A stretch of 64,000 nucleotides of DNA from Didymodactylos carnosus (Eukaryota > Rotifera > Eurotatoria > Philodinida > Philodinidae). The first letter of the stretch is position 1, and each line of letters begins with the position of its first letter. Of the stretch, positions 31,344 to 43,181 are shown piece by piece. The notes beneath the pieces were generated by a model that was not told where the DNA came from, ran no database searches, and was given only the letters and a program-made list of their open reading frames with translations. The stretch spans positions 32,627 to 96,626 of the forward strand of contig CAJNOQ010000034.1 in the NCBI GenBank assembly GCA_905250885.1, read 5' to 3'. The position numbers were made by a program, and so were the translations under genes.

Positions 31344-34300
31344 CTATTTCTCTTCTTTTTTGACCACAGTTACATCGGGATAGGTATGCATACTGGCTAT
31401 TTGAACAATATCTTCAGCTTTATAAGATGGATACAGACCATGTTGTCCATTGTTTTTATCTGATCCTTTTGACCAACCATCCCAGTGATTACCTTCTATA
31501 CCCAAAGTATCACCTTTATTAAAATCAAATTCATCGGAAAATTGTCGACGATGAGAAATAAATGCACGTTGATCATGTGCATTTTGACCACCAAAATAGT
31601 AAATATCATCTAACGATTGAATACGCCACGCTGCATCTGGATGACGCTGTTGCATAATTTCATATGCAACGCGGCAAATCTAAAATGACAAAATATATAT
31701 CATGGCTTCGTACTGAGGTTTTTCTACAAAAAAGAGGAATTAAGAAGGAAACGCAAAATTTTGAAAAGAGGAATGCTACCAAAAAAGGAGGATATCAATT
31801 CTAAGCTAGAAATACTAATTTAACATAATAAATAAGTGCAACAGAATTTGATTATATTTTGATACAAATGGAGTTTTCCGGTATCTTTTGAAAAACTTTA
31901 TTTTAGAAAAATTGAGCGAAAGAAAAGAAAGTGCCTGACACATGTCAAAGAGAATGAATGGAATCTTCTGAATTCGAAATGTGCAAGGTATTTATATACG
32001 ATGAATAGAGAGAAAAGGAAAATGTCCATTAAAAGGATTACTGATGACACGATACTAGATATTGACGGAATCAATGGACGGTTTTTCAGTCTTGATCCCG
32101 GAAATTTTCGAAAAATTTATATTTGAATATGGAAAAATGGTAAGTTCATCGGCCTTTAAGAAGGCTCTTTGTTTCAACGCTGTTCTAAAACCAGCCAACT
32201 TTGTCCATTTTTTACCAAAAAGGACGAAAAAATGGGCAAAAGGAGGTAAAAGAAGGAGAAAATTTTATTTAAGAGGAATAGAGAGGAAGTCATCTTCGAC
32301 AAGTCATCTTGCTAAATAAAAAATTCAAAATAAATCATTTAGTCTAGTATTTAATTAAGCTTTACGATAAAGTTGACTGAACGTCTATTTAAAACAAAAT
32401 TGCAAATAGTTAAAGCATTACATACCTGAGATGAAAATGTACACACTAAATAATCACTCAATGAGAGAAAATGTATGTCCAAAACGACGCCTTTCAACGA
32501 TTCTGTTCCATATCTTGAATTTAACTGTGCCGTTTGTGATATATTAGCATCACCATAAAAAATATAATCGGGAAATCTAGTGGAAACAAAACATAAACTA
32601 CAAAGCATGTTTGCACGAAGCGACAGTAGCTTTACTTTGAACGTGCATCTTTAAATACAGATGGATCATCGGTGGCAATGAAAACCCGTTTAACGAGCTT
32701 CACAGATGGATATTGATATTGATGAATGTCATAATATTCTTGAACATATTTCATATATTCACTTATATCATGATAAGAAGCTTCACTACCAATCTTATCT
32801 GTTCTTCTAACATGAATTCTAAAATAAGAAGAAAAAATCGTCTCATCAATATTATACTGAAATTAAATAATATTAGAACAAAATTCATTAGTACCACAAA
32901 AAATTAATAAATAGTGTCTCACCCAACAACTGGTGAATCAAATTGTATTTGTTCACGTTTTTTTTCGATCATTTCAGCTAGCCATGTTTGTGGCCTTAGT
33001 AAATATTTCATTAGTTGTCCAGTAAACCAAGAGAATGGATGTCCAGTTAATTTAATTAAACGCTGAGATAAATCTTCCGGTATTGCCATTGGGAGAAAAT
33101 TTACACGTGGATGAATATTATCAATTAACGGCAATTCAATAACTTGAGATGATTCATAATTTTTTCCTAAAAGTTTTAAAATACAAATAAAAAATACTAA
33201 AATATCCTATATTCACAAGAAAATTTACTTACCCCAAGGTTCAGATCCAGCTGTCATCTCTTTCGTACATTTGTTACTTAATGGTTCAAAGATTTTATCA
33301 AATCCATCGGGATTATAACGCCATCCTTCAGAGAGCAAAATCAATGGACGACCGAGCGCATAGGCAATATGAAAACAATGCATGGCATGATGAATTTCAC
33401 AACCGTATCCACACCCTTTGTTTATATTGCATACAAGACGTTTCGTTTGTGTACAATCACTTGATGGATTTTGTAATTTCTTTAAACGTGCTTGTATTAA
33501 ATTAGATAAATCTTTTGCTTCTTTTTCACGCCAAGAATTATAACCATCAACTTTTGTTAAGTTCCGTATTGATGCCAATAGCAATCTTGAAAAAAAGACA
33601 ATTAACTTATTAGAGAAGCTTCTTGTCAATTACAGCGTTACCAAAATAGTGAAAAGCCCGTGCTTAGCATGCTTAAGCGTGCATTCTCTTCTCAATTAAT
33701 CTAAGGATGTTAGTTGAGCTATTGTATTTTGTTAAACATCAGCCTAACAGACTTATTTTAGTTGATGGATTCATCTGAACACTAATCGATAACATCTCAC
33801 CATAAAATCCAGGTGATCGCTTAAAATCTTCTGGAATGAAAGATGTAAATGAATCAGTAAGAACTATATGATCTCCCTGTGGATAAAGATAATACTGTTT
33901 TTTGTGTGATATATATTTTCTTTTACCAACAGACCTACTTTGATCACCAAAACGATCAATAACATTTTTCAATTGCTCTTTGTCTTGTTCACTTAATTTT
34001 GCATCAAATTTTTCTAACTGCTTTAACGTAAAATAGGATAGTTCACGAGCTTGAATTTCAATTTTTCGTCGCAATTGTTCATATTCCAAACCTGGTCCAA
34101 CTAAAAATGAAAAAAACGATAGTGTATGATGAACTAATCAACAAGTGAGGAAAAAAACATACATTCTGGTGATGTAGATTTTCGTGATGACAGTTGCTCT
34201 TTTACTAAGAGTAACTCATTCTTTAATTTTTTCCAATTGTTATCTGGATTTTCATTTACTTGTGCGCTATAAACACAACGAATTTACAGCTTTTATAAAA

Positions 34301-34838
34301 GAAACGAAATGTTTTCGCAATTATTAAGGATTTTCGGTATATTAAAATCAATTCAAAGCAGAACTGCGTTCTCTGATAAACTTTTCTCATCTTTTTCTAA
34401 TCTTTAGATAAAATTGACTACATATAAAGTGATTTGCCGGCATTTTACATTTGCATCAAGCTCTACAAATTATGCTGTCTCTCAATTGTTGCTATATTCT
34501 GTTCTTTATCTTTTATTCATTTACTTTATTTGTTGTACTTTCTACAACATGCAATAAATGTGTATTAATTTGTTATTAAATAAAAAAACGTTTAGATCTA
34601 ATGTAAAAACAAAAAGCTTTTTTTTGCCTATCTGACTTTACCTATCTGACTTTACATTGTTTTTTAATTTTGATATTTGTTTTCGAAGACTATCAACCTC
34701 TGTTTGTAGAGATTCGATGCGATCATTAACTGCTCTACTAACATCTGACGGTGGTGTATGAAATGTATTCAAAATAAAATAAAGGCCAATAAGCCAAATT
34801 GAAATAAAAAATATATAAATTTTATTTCCGAACCACAT
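31344..34838 (-). CDS. FUT8: alpha-1,6-fucosyltransferase (FUT8), 8 exons
   Basis: Golgi enzyme that adds core alpha-1,6-fucose to the innermost GlcNAc of N-glycans from GDP-fucose. Exons read on the minus strand: 34838-34642, 34266-34163, 34100-33749, 33585-33233, 33166-32923, 32818-32636, 32576-32426, 31679-31344. They join in frame to 639 residues (human FUT8 is 575). Order of parts: short cytosolic end, type II membrane anchor (about residues 6-25), coiled-coil stem, then the catalytic region with [10 protein letters not shown], the GDP-fucose-binding [38 protein letters not shown] and [14 protein letters not shown]. The C-terminal SH3 domain shows [10 protein letters not shown] and GLYPSYK. 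Two details: exon 1 ends in a 14-bp tandem duplication that creates two donors, only the distal keeping frame; and exon 3 ends on a poor donor (CT|GTTAGG), the least certain join. Confidence 0.95.
34629..34656 (-). promoter_or_regulatory. tandemly duplicated splice donor of FUT8 exon 1
   Basis: GTAAAGTCAGATAG occurs twice head to tail, giving two GTAAAG donors 14 nt apart (after 34656 and after 34642). Only the second leaves phase 2, which matches exon 2. Use of the first would shift the frame. Confidence 0.65.
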
Positions 34839-35787
34839 TATTTCAAAATGTTACATGTAAAATCTGAAATACATGAGGTAAATGTCTTTTTGATGTTTTA
34901 ATACATTTGATTTCGATGCTGTTTCTCGATTTGAAGTATGAGACTTTTATTTATGCATATAGTGCGTAGGCCAAAACAATTGACTATTTACATCTCACGA
35001 TAATTTAATGATAAATACATGCAGTACAAACAGATGCGTCCAAACATCTGCAAAATTAATTCAATTTTCTCGACACAGAATATGATAAAAGATGGATTTA
35101 AAATCCATTAAGCAATGAAGTGATAGATATAGACTTTTCAGTTTTAGTATAAGATTTTAAAAAAAAAGAATTTATTAACCACTTTTGCAAAATAAATTTC
35201 TTTTTTTTGCATTGTTTTTCCGCTTTTCTATTATAACGACTGTTTCTAGGGACGAAGGATAACCACGATGATTGATTGGTGCAAAAGAGTTCCAAAATAA
35301 AGTCTCTTTCAAACCATTTGCTACTGAGATACAATATGTAGCAGTACACTTCTAACAGTTGTCAGTTTATTGCACGATTGTATCTGATAGTGTTTTGCCA
35401 TTGTAATGTATCGCTACTATGCCGTTGTTCGCCTAAATTTTAGTGAAAACTGACTCTGATTAGAATCACAGAATATATGGACAGTTAATTTCTTCACTCC
35501 AGAAATAGAGGTAGATTAACCTTACAGCATAAATGTAGAATTTCATTTCGGATTTTGATAAAATTCCACCCGTACTCCTTGTTTTTCTCTCGAAATATTG
35601 AACAATAAACATTGAACAATTCGTTTTCTTTTCTTAAACTTTTGTACAAATCAACTCAAAATGATCGTAGTAAGAGCTCGATATTAATTGTAAGTAGTTA
35701 GAATAGTACATAGTTTCGATTGCAATTTTTTATACCATAGATATGTCAGCTTATCTTTATCATCATATTAAGGTGAAGAAAAAAATA

Positions 35788-36450
35788 AAGTTCATTTAGA
35801 GTTGCGGAAAAGTGTTTTTTCATACTCAACACACTCGATAATTTCGAAGATTTTCGATTGTTGCAAGAGGTACTGCCAAAAGTTTAAGAAACATTTTGAA
35901 ACTAATATTATTTTCCCTCGGTAATTTTTTTTTGGCTATTTTGTTTGAAAATGTTTCTTAAACTTTTGGCAGTACCCCTCGCCAAAAATCGAAAACCTTC
36001 AGAGTTATCGAGTTGGCTGAATACGAAAAAACACTTTTCCGCAACTCGCTGAAAAGCCGCTATGGCTGAGTGATTATGTTGTTCGGCACGTACTTCAAAC
36101 CGTGTTCGAACCTCGGCGTCACCCAGTCATCACTCGGATCACCCGTCCGATAGCATGTTCACTACGTTGTCACATACAGCGGTACTTCGGTGCTAGTATG
36201 TGGTTAGTGAGTGCGTATGGGGAGCTCGAGCAGTTGGGCGAAAAGAACTCTGTGTCAGGCTGACCTTCTGTCCAGAGCTACAGCTTGCTTGGTGACTAGT
36301 AGAAGAACGGATGACCGTCTCTGAAGATCATCAGCTGTAGGGAAGATATCGACTTATCGAAACTGCTTCGACAGCACCCTATACCGCAAGCTAGCCACAA
36401 GGCGGGGTCTTCTTCCTTTTTCCTTCCTTTCCGCAACTCTAAATGAACTT
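35788..36450. mobile_element. palindromic MITE (foldback), interrupted by a SINE
   Basis: The left arm starts AAGTTCATTTAGAGTTGCGG (35788) and runs to about 35897. The right arm starts about 35949 and, once the 380-bp SINE plus one copy of its target duplication are removed, ends CCGCAACTCTAAATGAACTT at 36450. TA flanks both ends (35786-35787 and 36451-36452), the signature of Tc1/mariner-type integration. Without the SINE it is about 270 bp, nearly all arms, with a 50-bp loop and no coding capacity. Confidence 0.85.
36048..36427 (+). mobile_element. tRNA-derived SINE, copy 2
   Basis: 380 bp, flanked by a perfect 12-bp target duplication TTTCCGCAACTC (36036-36047 and 36428-36439). The polymerase III boxes are better kept than in copy 1: A-box-like TGGCTGAGTGATT near 36064 and B-box-like GTTCGAACC near 36109. 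The body shares blocks with copy 1 in the same order. The 3' end is GGCGGGGTCTTCTTCC followed by a pyrimidine tail (TTTTTCCTTCC) rather than poly(A). It sits in the right arm of a foldback MITE, so it is the younger insertion. Confidence 0.88.
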
Positions 36451-37568
36451 TAATTTTCTATCGGTGGTATGATCGTTTTACGCCTGTTCCAGTTAAGAGC
36501 AGTTTCAATGAAGTTAAAATGTGGAAGTTTTTAAGAAGTGCTAAATTGAATATTAATCATCTGAATAGTTATGAACTATTTAACTAAATTAACAATTTGC
36601 ATAAGGATAAAGGAACTTCACAAATTAAGTACTGCATCGACTTCGTAACCATAAAATAAGCGATTAAAGCATAGTTCTGCCCGAATCAGAGTATTGAAAT
36701 TATTGTATATAAGAGAGAAAGAACAAAATTAAATTATAAATAAAATAATTATTTTTTATTAATAAATTTAAGTGGTATGTTACGATGTTGATGACATCTT
36801 TTTCAGACAAATTAAAAACATAGAATAGGCTGAATTAGACTATAAAAATATAAAAAAGGATAAAAACAGACAAATTTTTTAGATAGTGCGACTGTGAAAC
36901 TGATATGCCGGAACGAAAGAAAAATTAGTTGAAATTAATAATTCAATTTGAATTAAAAAAATTTAGAAGTCAAATTTTGCTCATGGAACAACGTCGTTTT
37001 AATGGCAGAATTAGCTACTGAATTCATAAGGATTTTTCAATGATAAAAGAATTTGTTCTAAATCAATTTTCGATAATTAAAACTTTCAATGAGATTTATA
37101 CCAATATCAGTATATCTGGTTAAGAACTGTTCAGTCCATTGTTGAATTGTTATACTTCAATCCAGTTCATTTGGTGTTTTTAATTTGCATGAAAAAGACC
37201 AACGACATCAATATGACAGTATAAGATTGTGATTACGTGTAAAAATAATAGAATTAAAATAATTGAATACTTAAAAAATGCTTATTGTTTATACAGAAGC
37301 ATTACACTTCACTTTTTTTGTAGAGTAAAGAATGAATTACTTTATGAACTTTAATAACTATAAAAGGCTTATATTTTGTCACACGCGTTCATTCCATAAG
37401 AAAATAAGAAAATGTGTAAGAGGAAAGTTGGTTTTCTATCATCCTTCCTTTTAGATCTGTGTCGATCGCTTTTCAGTGTCATTTTAACTTTTCTCTCAAA
37501 AAATCTATGCTCCCTGTTCTATTTTATTTCGGCGACATTGCTCACTCTTGGACCTTTAGTGAAGCGGT

Positions 37569-37625
37569 CACAATTTTTTTCGAAATCGTAACACATCATG
37601 TGTTACGACTCCGAAAACAATTGTG
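37569..37625. repeat. 57-bp near-perfect hairpin
   Basis: CACAATTTTTTTCGAAATCG, TAACACA pairs with TGTGTTACG...CCGAAAACAATTGTG around a TCA centre; arms of about 26 nt with few mismatches. No tandem copies nearby. May be a tiny foldback element or a structured RNA segment; nothing decides this. Confidence 0.55.
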
Positions 37626-39277
37626 GTGTGAGTCACTACTTCAAAGTTGGTGATTTTTTATTCATTTCGCTTATAAGAAGTGTTGCCAACAGGTCAACAT
37701 ATTCGCAAAAAGTGGCACTTTACATGCTTAAAAGTAAAACATTTTCAAAGTAATTTAAACGGTTGCTTGAAGAGTCACTACTTTTCTTTATAAATAAAGT
37801 ATTAAAATAAACAAAAAGTCTTTCACCATAGTGTATTTAACAAAAAATGCTACACACACAACTATTCAAAAGTATGCTATCACAAGAAATCTATCTTGTT
37901 CATACTAGCGTTTTGCAAATTCTACCGGTTATAAGTAAACTAACTATAGAGTTGCAAAATAAATGGGCGTATACATTAACTATGATTGTATAACTCCTGG
38001 CATAAGTGGGACAAATTGTGAAAAAATATTCCCCAAACTCAGGACTGATTCGCCCCCTAATAACCGATTACGTTTCTTTTTTCCAGCAAAAGATAAATAA
38101 GGCATACTCTCATGGACTGTAAATACTTCCTTCTCCGTACAAAATTTTATTCGAGCGAACAATACGTGCGTGATTAATGATTAGGTTAACACCTATATTT
38201 CCAGTAGACACTATTGTTAATTTATCATGTTCAATTCTGATTGTATGAGGATGCAAATAATAAGAAACAAAATAAATAAAAACATAAAAACTAAAAGATA
38301 TAAAAAATAACAACAAACAAATCCAGTTGAGGGAGTGAATCTAAACAAAAGCAACGTTTACTCACATCCACAGAGAAAGACGTTCTAATGACTCTGTCCT
38401 GTTTTTCTCTTCTCTTTCTTTTCCGGGAATGTCGAGAACTACTGCCGAGAAATTTTTCTTACTCCTTTCCCTATAGTCTGAAGCGTCAGACCAGCCCTTC
38501 CCACTGAGAAAAATATTCAGATGGCATAGATTACCCACAAAACGTGGTACAATTGTCAAGGCTGTATGTAATTCTCAAATTTATTGGATGAAAGTATTAG
38601 ATTTAAATAAGGACCGTTGACATTTCATTTCTGTTTATTTTCTTGCCAACTCTGGTTTCAGAGATATCCAACATGTTTCACCTTAGAGAGTGCGTTTTAC
38701 AGTGAAATAGCGACCGCCAAAATGATAAACCGCGTCGCTGGACTGTTTGGCTGATTAGCGAATTTTTAGTTTATTACAAAAAGAGGTTACTAATTAAAAA
38801 TTAAGAAACAGACTGATGACACCCATATCAAACTAAGGAATCCATAAATTTCGATTCGTGAACACTACAATCGCCGCAAAATTTCGAATTTCACATTGAT
38901 AGTAGAGCTTTATAGATAAAATTTATGAATATCTTCGTTTGACGCTCAAGATGCATGCATGTCAGACCATGTCTACTTAATGTGCTTTAGTCAGTTAGAA
39001 AGAAGAGTGATTGAATTAATACAACATCTCACTGACATCTATATACTTCAGGTGCTATTATAAGCTTTTAAAAGCGAATGGTATAACAGATATTCCAAGG
39101 TCACTAGTTGTTCTTGGCTGATGGAGGGAAAAAAGTGCACTATATCAATAGTGAGGTACTAACACGATCTGTTTGAATTTCTTTTCACTCATCGATCTTA
39201 TTCGCACGGCAAAAGATTGGGATGAAATGAACTTTTAATGTGCTTGAGTTAAATTGATTAGGCTAAAAAAATGCATA

Positions 39278-39588
39278 TCAATTCAGTCGAGAAATTTTAA
39301 AAGCGTGTTCGGTCAAAACTGACTGCAGATTCGGACTTTCCATAGCCGATTAACTTTTATATAAGAAGTGTTGACTCGAGGTACTCCAGAAAAATTTTCT
39401 CCATTGTTTTGCAAAGGAATTTTTTACGAAGTTCCTGGAGAGGAAACCAAGGGCTGAGTGAAGCTGAGAAAGTTTTCTAGAGTACCCCGATTCTAAATTT
39501 GTTGCGTACAAGGTAACCGACTATGGAGAGTCCAAATCTACAATCAGTTTTGGCCGAACACGCTTTTAAAATTTCGCGACTGAGTTGA
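39278..39588. mobile_element. palindromic MITE, 311 bp
   Basis: The left arm begins TCAATTCAGTCGAGAAATTT and contains AAAAGCGTGTTCGG; the right arm ends in its reverse complement (CGCGACTGAGTTGA). TA lies outside both ends (39276-39277, 39589-39590). The arms stay complementary for about 120 bp with scattered mismatches around a loop near 39400-39470. Non-coding. Confidence 0.78.
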
Positions 39589-41585
39589 TATGAATGAATT
39601 ATGAATGATTAGTTTTTTGTAAATCCCGAAATCTCTTGCTTTTTCAGCTCGGTCGAGGAAAATTTTTTTGAATGTTGATCACCTTCTTACCATTATCATC
39701 CACACGTCCAGAGAGCAGTGTTTTTAATAAGAATTTTTTTCACAGTAGAACTTTCCACTTTGCTGTTAGCGTCAAAATAGGATTTTCCACTCTGATATGA
39801 AATGTAAAGTGGACAAAACGGGAACAGTTGAAATTTTTGTCTAAGAGCGGCTAAAAGAGATTTTTTTTATTATCACAGGGGATTCGTTTTACCAGAAATA
39901 ATTAGTTTTTCAGAAAAAAATTCTGAATGTCTATTGAATATGAGTTTTGAAAGAAATATCCCAGTTTTGCCTAAGAGTATAGGAAAATAAAAAAGTTATA
40001 TTGCAGTTAAATGTAACCAAACGGAGTTGAAGTTTCAGGGGATTCTGGAAAAATCTTTCACACGTCTATTTCAGTAGGCTAAATATCAACATGAAAAGTT
40101 CTCAGAACTACAGTCTGTAAATTAGTAGTTTTCTCTGTTCATACCATCGATGGAAGTCCTAGAACATCTGTTTATAAACTACAGGTGATGAAGATATACC
40201 AGTATGAGTGTCTTAAATAATGCTTTCTATCTAATTAGTTCGAGAAATTTTTGCAAGATAGAGAGAAAGATTACGGTTGTTTTGTTTTGATAACTTTTAA
40301 CGTTGCAGTTTGACCTGAGAGTGTAAAAAGCAAATGAAAATTTTCATGTTAAAAAAGAAACTATCAGCGCTAGTCAACATGTTCACTATATTTTTCCTCA
40401 AAAGATGTATTATTTCATTTGTAGATGTATGATAGGAATATGATTATAATATTATATATGATTATGAAAAGAAGCCAAACAATCAAAAATCCGTATTTTT
40501 CAATGTGGAACATACAGTATTGTGGTATTAATCTTCATTTTCTTTTTTACTCTCTGTTTAAATTAATCTTATCTCTATTCTACTCACAGAGCTGTCACAA
40601 TTGAACAGCAAGAAGGCTGCACACATCTCAATATTGGAAAATTTTCCTTTTTTATCAGCAGAAATTAGCGATTATCCCCCTTTAATGTTTGATTGGTCGA
40701 GACATTCCTCTCTATCCACTATTCAAAAGTGTTTCAGTTACCGTGCTACTGATCAATGTATACTGGAAGTTATTTAAGTCACTCTCAGCACGCATTGATA
40801 ATAGCGATGATAGAATAATTACTTAAATAACTTATTTCAGTCTCTAAAGAATTTTACAATGTTGAGGTAAAAGTTTAATTTTAACAAGTTTAACAGAATT
40901 TGACTAGTTTGATAATAATTTAGTGGGCAACTGCTAAATTCTACATTGTTTCATAAAAATGTCTTTCTTACAGAATAAAATCTTAAATTCGTGAAGGCAT
41001 CAAAAATGAATAGCATAATTCTTTAGCGACATACAGCTTAGACGAAAACAAACCATACTTATTTTAACTTATAGTCGTGACACTGGGCGTTAGTTATTGT
41101 ATACATTTCTTTTTATGAAATTGAATCGAAGATAGTGATGTCGATCACGTAGGATATTTCGTGTGTGCATGTGATAGTCTGTGTACTAAAGAAAATACTC
41201 AGCTTTTTTTCATTGAACGTATAAATACGTTTTTTTTATTTTATCGTTAAATTAGATATATCATTCTTTCATTTTTATCTTCAATCTGTTTCTTCCTCTC
41301 TCTCTCTTTTCATTTCATGTTATTTGTGTAAACAATATGTTGTTTGTTTAGTATAGTTAAAACTTCTCTTTTTTCCCTTCTCATCGACACAAATTAATAG
41401 ATTAGGTATGCGCGTGTGAATGTGAATCCTGTACAACATGGTTATTGGTACTAGATTTCATCCACACTATATTGAAATATATGAATAATTGTCGTTCGAT
41501 AAAAAAAAGATTTGAATGATGACACCTTTTTTCTTTGACTATTTGATCTCATTTAACAACTAAAAATGGCATAGGTTTAATTGTT

Positions 41586-43181
41586 ATGGACTTGTACGAA
41601 TACATTTTATTACTTATTCTACCACAACTAACAGTTGAAGAATATGTAGTTGGTTGCTATTTTACAAATTGGGCACAGCATCGACAACAAAATGCACAAT
41701 TTTTACCGAGACATATTGATCCAAAGTTATGTACACATTTATATTTTGCATTTGCTGATATTGATATAAAACTTAAAATACCGACAACATTTGAAAAAAA
41801 TGATATTCTTCCAACAGAAGCACTTTCACCACATCATTCTTTTCAACAATCCATTGATTATCAAATAAAATCAATGATGGGTAGTGGAGATTTAACAACA
41901 GTAGCACTTTCACATCCACAACAAAAAATTGGTTTATATGAACAAGTGAATCGATTAAAACATGATAATCCACAAATGAAAACACTTTTATCATTGGGTG
42001 GTGCATCGGTGAATGGAACAAAATTTCGACTCGTTTTTGGTAATGCAAATAATCGAAAAGATTTTATTCGAAATACTGTTAAATTTTTACGAAAACATAA
42101 ATTTGATGGTCTCGATCTTGATTGGGAATTTCCTGAAAATGAAAATGACAAGAAAATATTTTCAGAGTTAGTCAAAGATTATCGTCGTGAATTTCAAAAT
42201 GAAGCTTTTGTTACTAATCGTGTACGTTTATTATTAACTGCTGCTGTGCAAGCGTATAAACCAAAAATAGAAGCCGGTTACAATGTGGCACTTATTGGAC
42301 AATATTTGGATTTAATTAATTTGATGGCATATGATTATCATGGTATGTAATATGTGTACATGTCGAATTTTGTGTCGTTCGTCAAAGAGAAAATGTAACA
42401 AATCTTTTGAAATATCTGTCCACTCGAATGAGACAAAAGTCCGGTTTTTTTTCATTGATGATGATGTATATTCGTATTTTTTTTTCTAGGGGCATGGGAC
42501 CCTCAAACTGGTCATAATAGTCCTTTATTTTCTCGGAAAGAACAACGAAATAATGAACTACTATTAAATCAAAAAGCATCTATTGATACTTGGTTAGAAT
42601 ATGGTGTACCCAGTAATAAACTCGTATTAGGTATGCCTATGTATGGTAGAACATTTCGTTTGAGAAATAAGAAGAATACACAAATCAATTCAGCAGCAAA
42701 AGGTGCGGGTAAAAAAGGTAAATATACATTGAGCGATGGATTTTTGGCTTATTATGAAATATGTGATTTAATCGCGAATCAAAAATGGAAAAATGAGTGG
42801 AGTAGTGATCAAGAAATACCGTATGCGTACAAAGATGATCAATGGGTTGGTTATGACAATGTTGAAAGTATTAGAAAAAAATCTCTGTATGTAGCTGAGA
42901 GAAATTTAGCAGGCGCTATGGTTTGGTCTCTGGATCTTGACGATTTTACAGGGGAATTTTGTAAAGCTGGAAAATACCCGTTATTAACTACAATAAAGAA
43001 AACATTAGATACATTACAACCACCCACCACACCCATTCGTATACAAAAGATGACAACTGAAGCGTCGTCAATCGCTACCTCGTCATTCTTATTGTCATCA
43101 GCCTTATTTCATCATAATATCGTATTTCAGTTGTTGTTATTATATTTTTGTCGCTCATTTAGCTATGTTAATCGAAGTTAA
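41586..43181 (+). CDS. GH18 chitinase, 2 exons
   Basis: Glycoside hydrolase family 18 enzyme cleaving beta-1,4-GlcNAc polymers. Exons 41586-42342 and 42490-43181 join G|GG in phase 1 to give 482 residues. A hydrophobic N-terminal segment (residues about 6-16) looks like a signal peptide. The TIM barrel starts VVGCYFTNWAQ and has LCTHLYFAFA, the LLSLGGAS strand, the catalytic DGLDLDWEFPE (D174, D177, D179, proton donor E181, all present so activity is expected), LMAYDYHG, GMPMYGRTF, and a final barrel strand GAMVWSLDLDDF. No cysteine-rich chitin-binding domain follows. Instead a Thr/Ser-rich linker leads to a hydrophobic end (IVFQLLLLYF plus a short basic tail), possibly a membrane or GPI anchor. 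Likely AATAAA signals at about 43416 and 43438. Confidence 0.94.

Larger units (their letters stand above)
34839..41585. other. 6.7-kb intergenic region between FUT8 and chitinase
   Basis: The two flanking genes point away from each other, so both promoters lie here. No gene is supported. Short minus-strand frames at 37980-38559 match nothing I recognise. It holds a palindromic MITE with a nested SINE (35788-36450), a 57-bp hairpin (37569-37625) and a second foldback element (39278-39588). A pyrimidine-rich (TC)n patch lies near 41295-41310 upstream of the chitinase. Confidence 0.55.

Noticed and set aside
32062-32319. 85-codon plus-strand frame in FUT8 intron 7
   Set aside because: Antisense to a spliced gene, starts on a non-ATG codon, polar low-complexity; no support.
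37980-38559. possible minus-strand gene from adjoining short frames
   Set aside because: The frames do not join by plausible splice sites and match no family I recognise.
40765-40842. AGTTATTTAAGT ... ACTTAAATAACT inverted words upstream of chitinase
   Set aside because: 12-bp arms of A/T-rich sequence are expected by chance at this composition.
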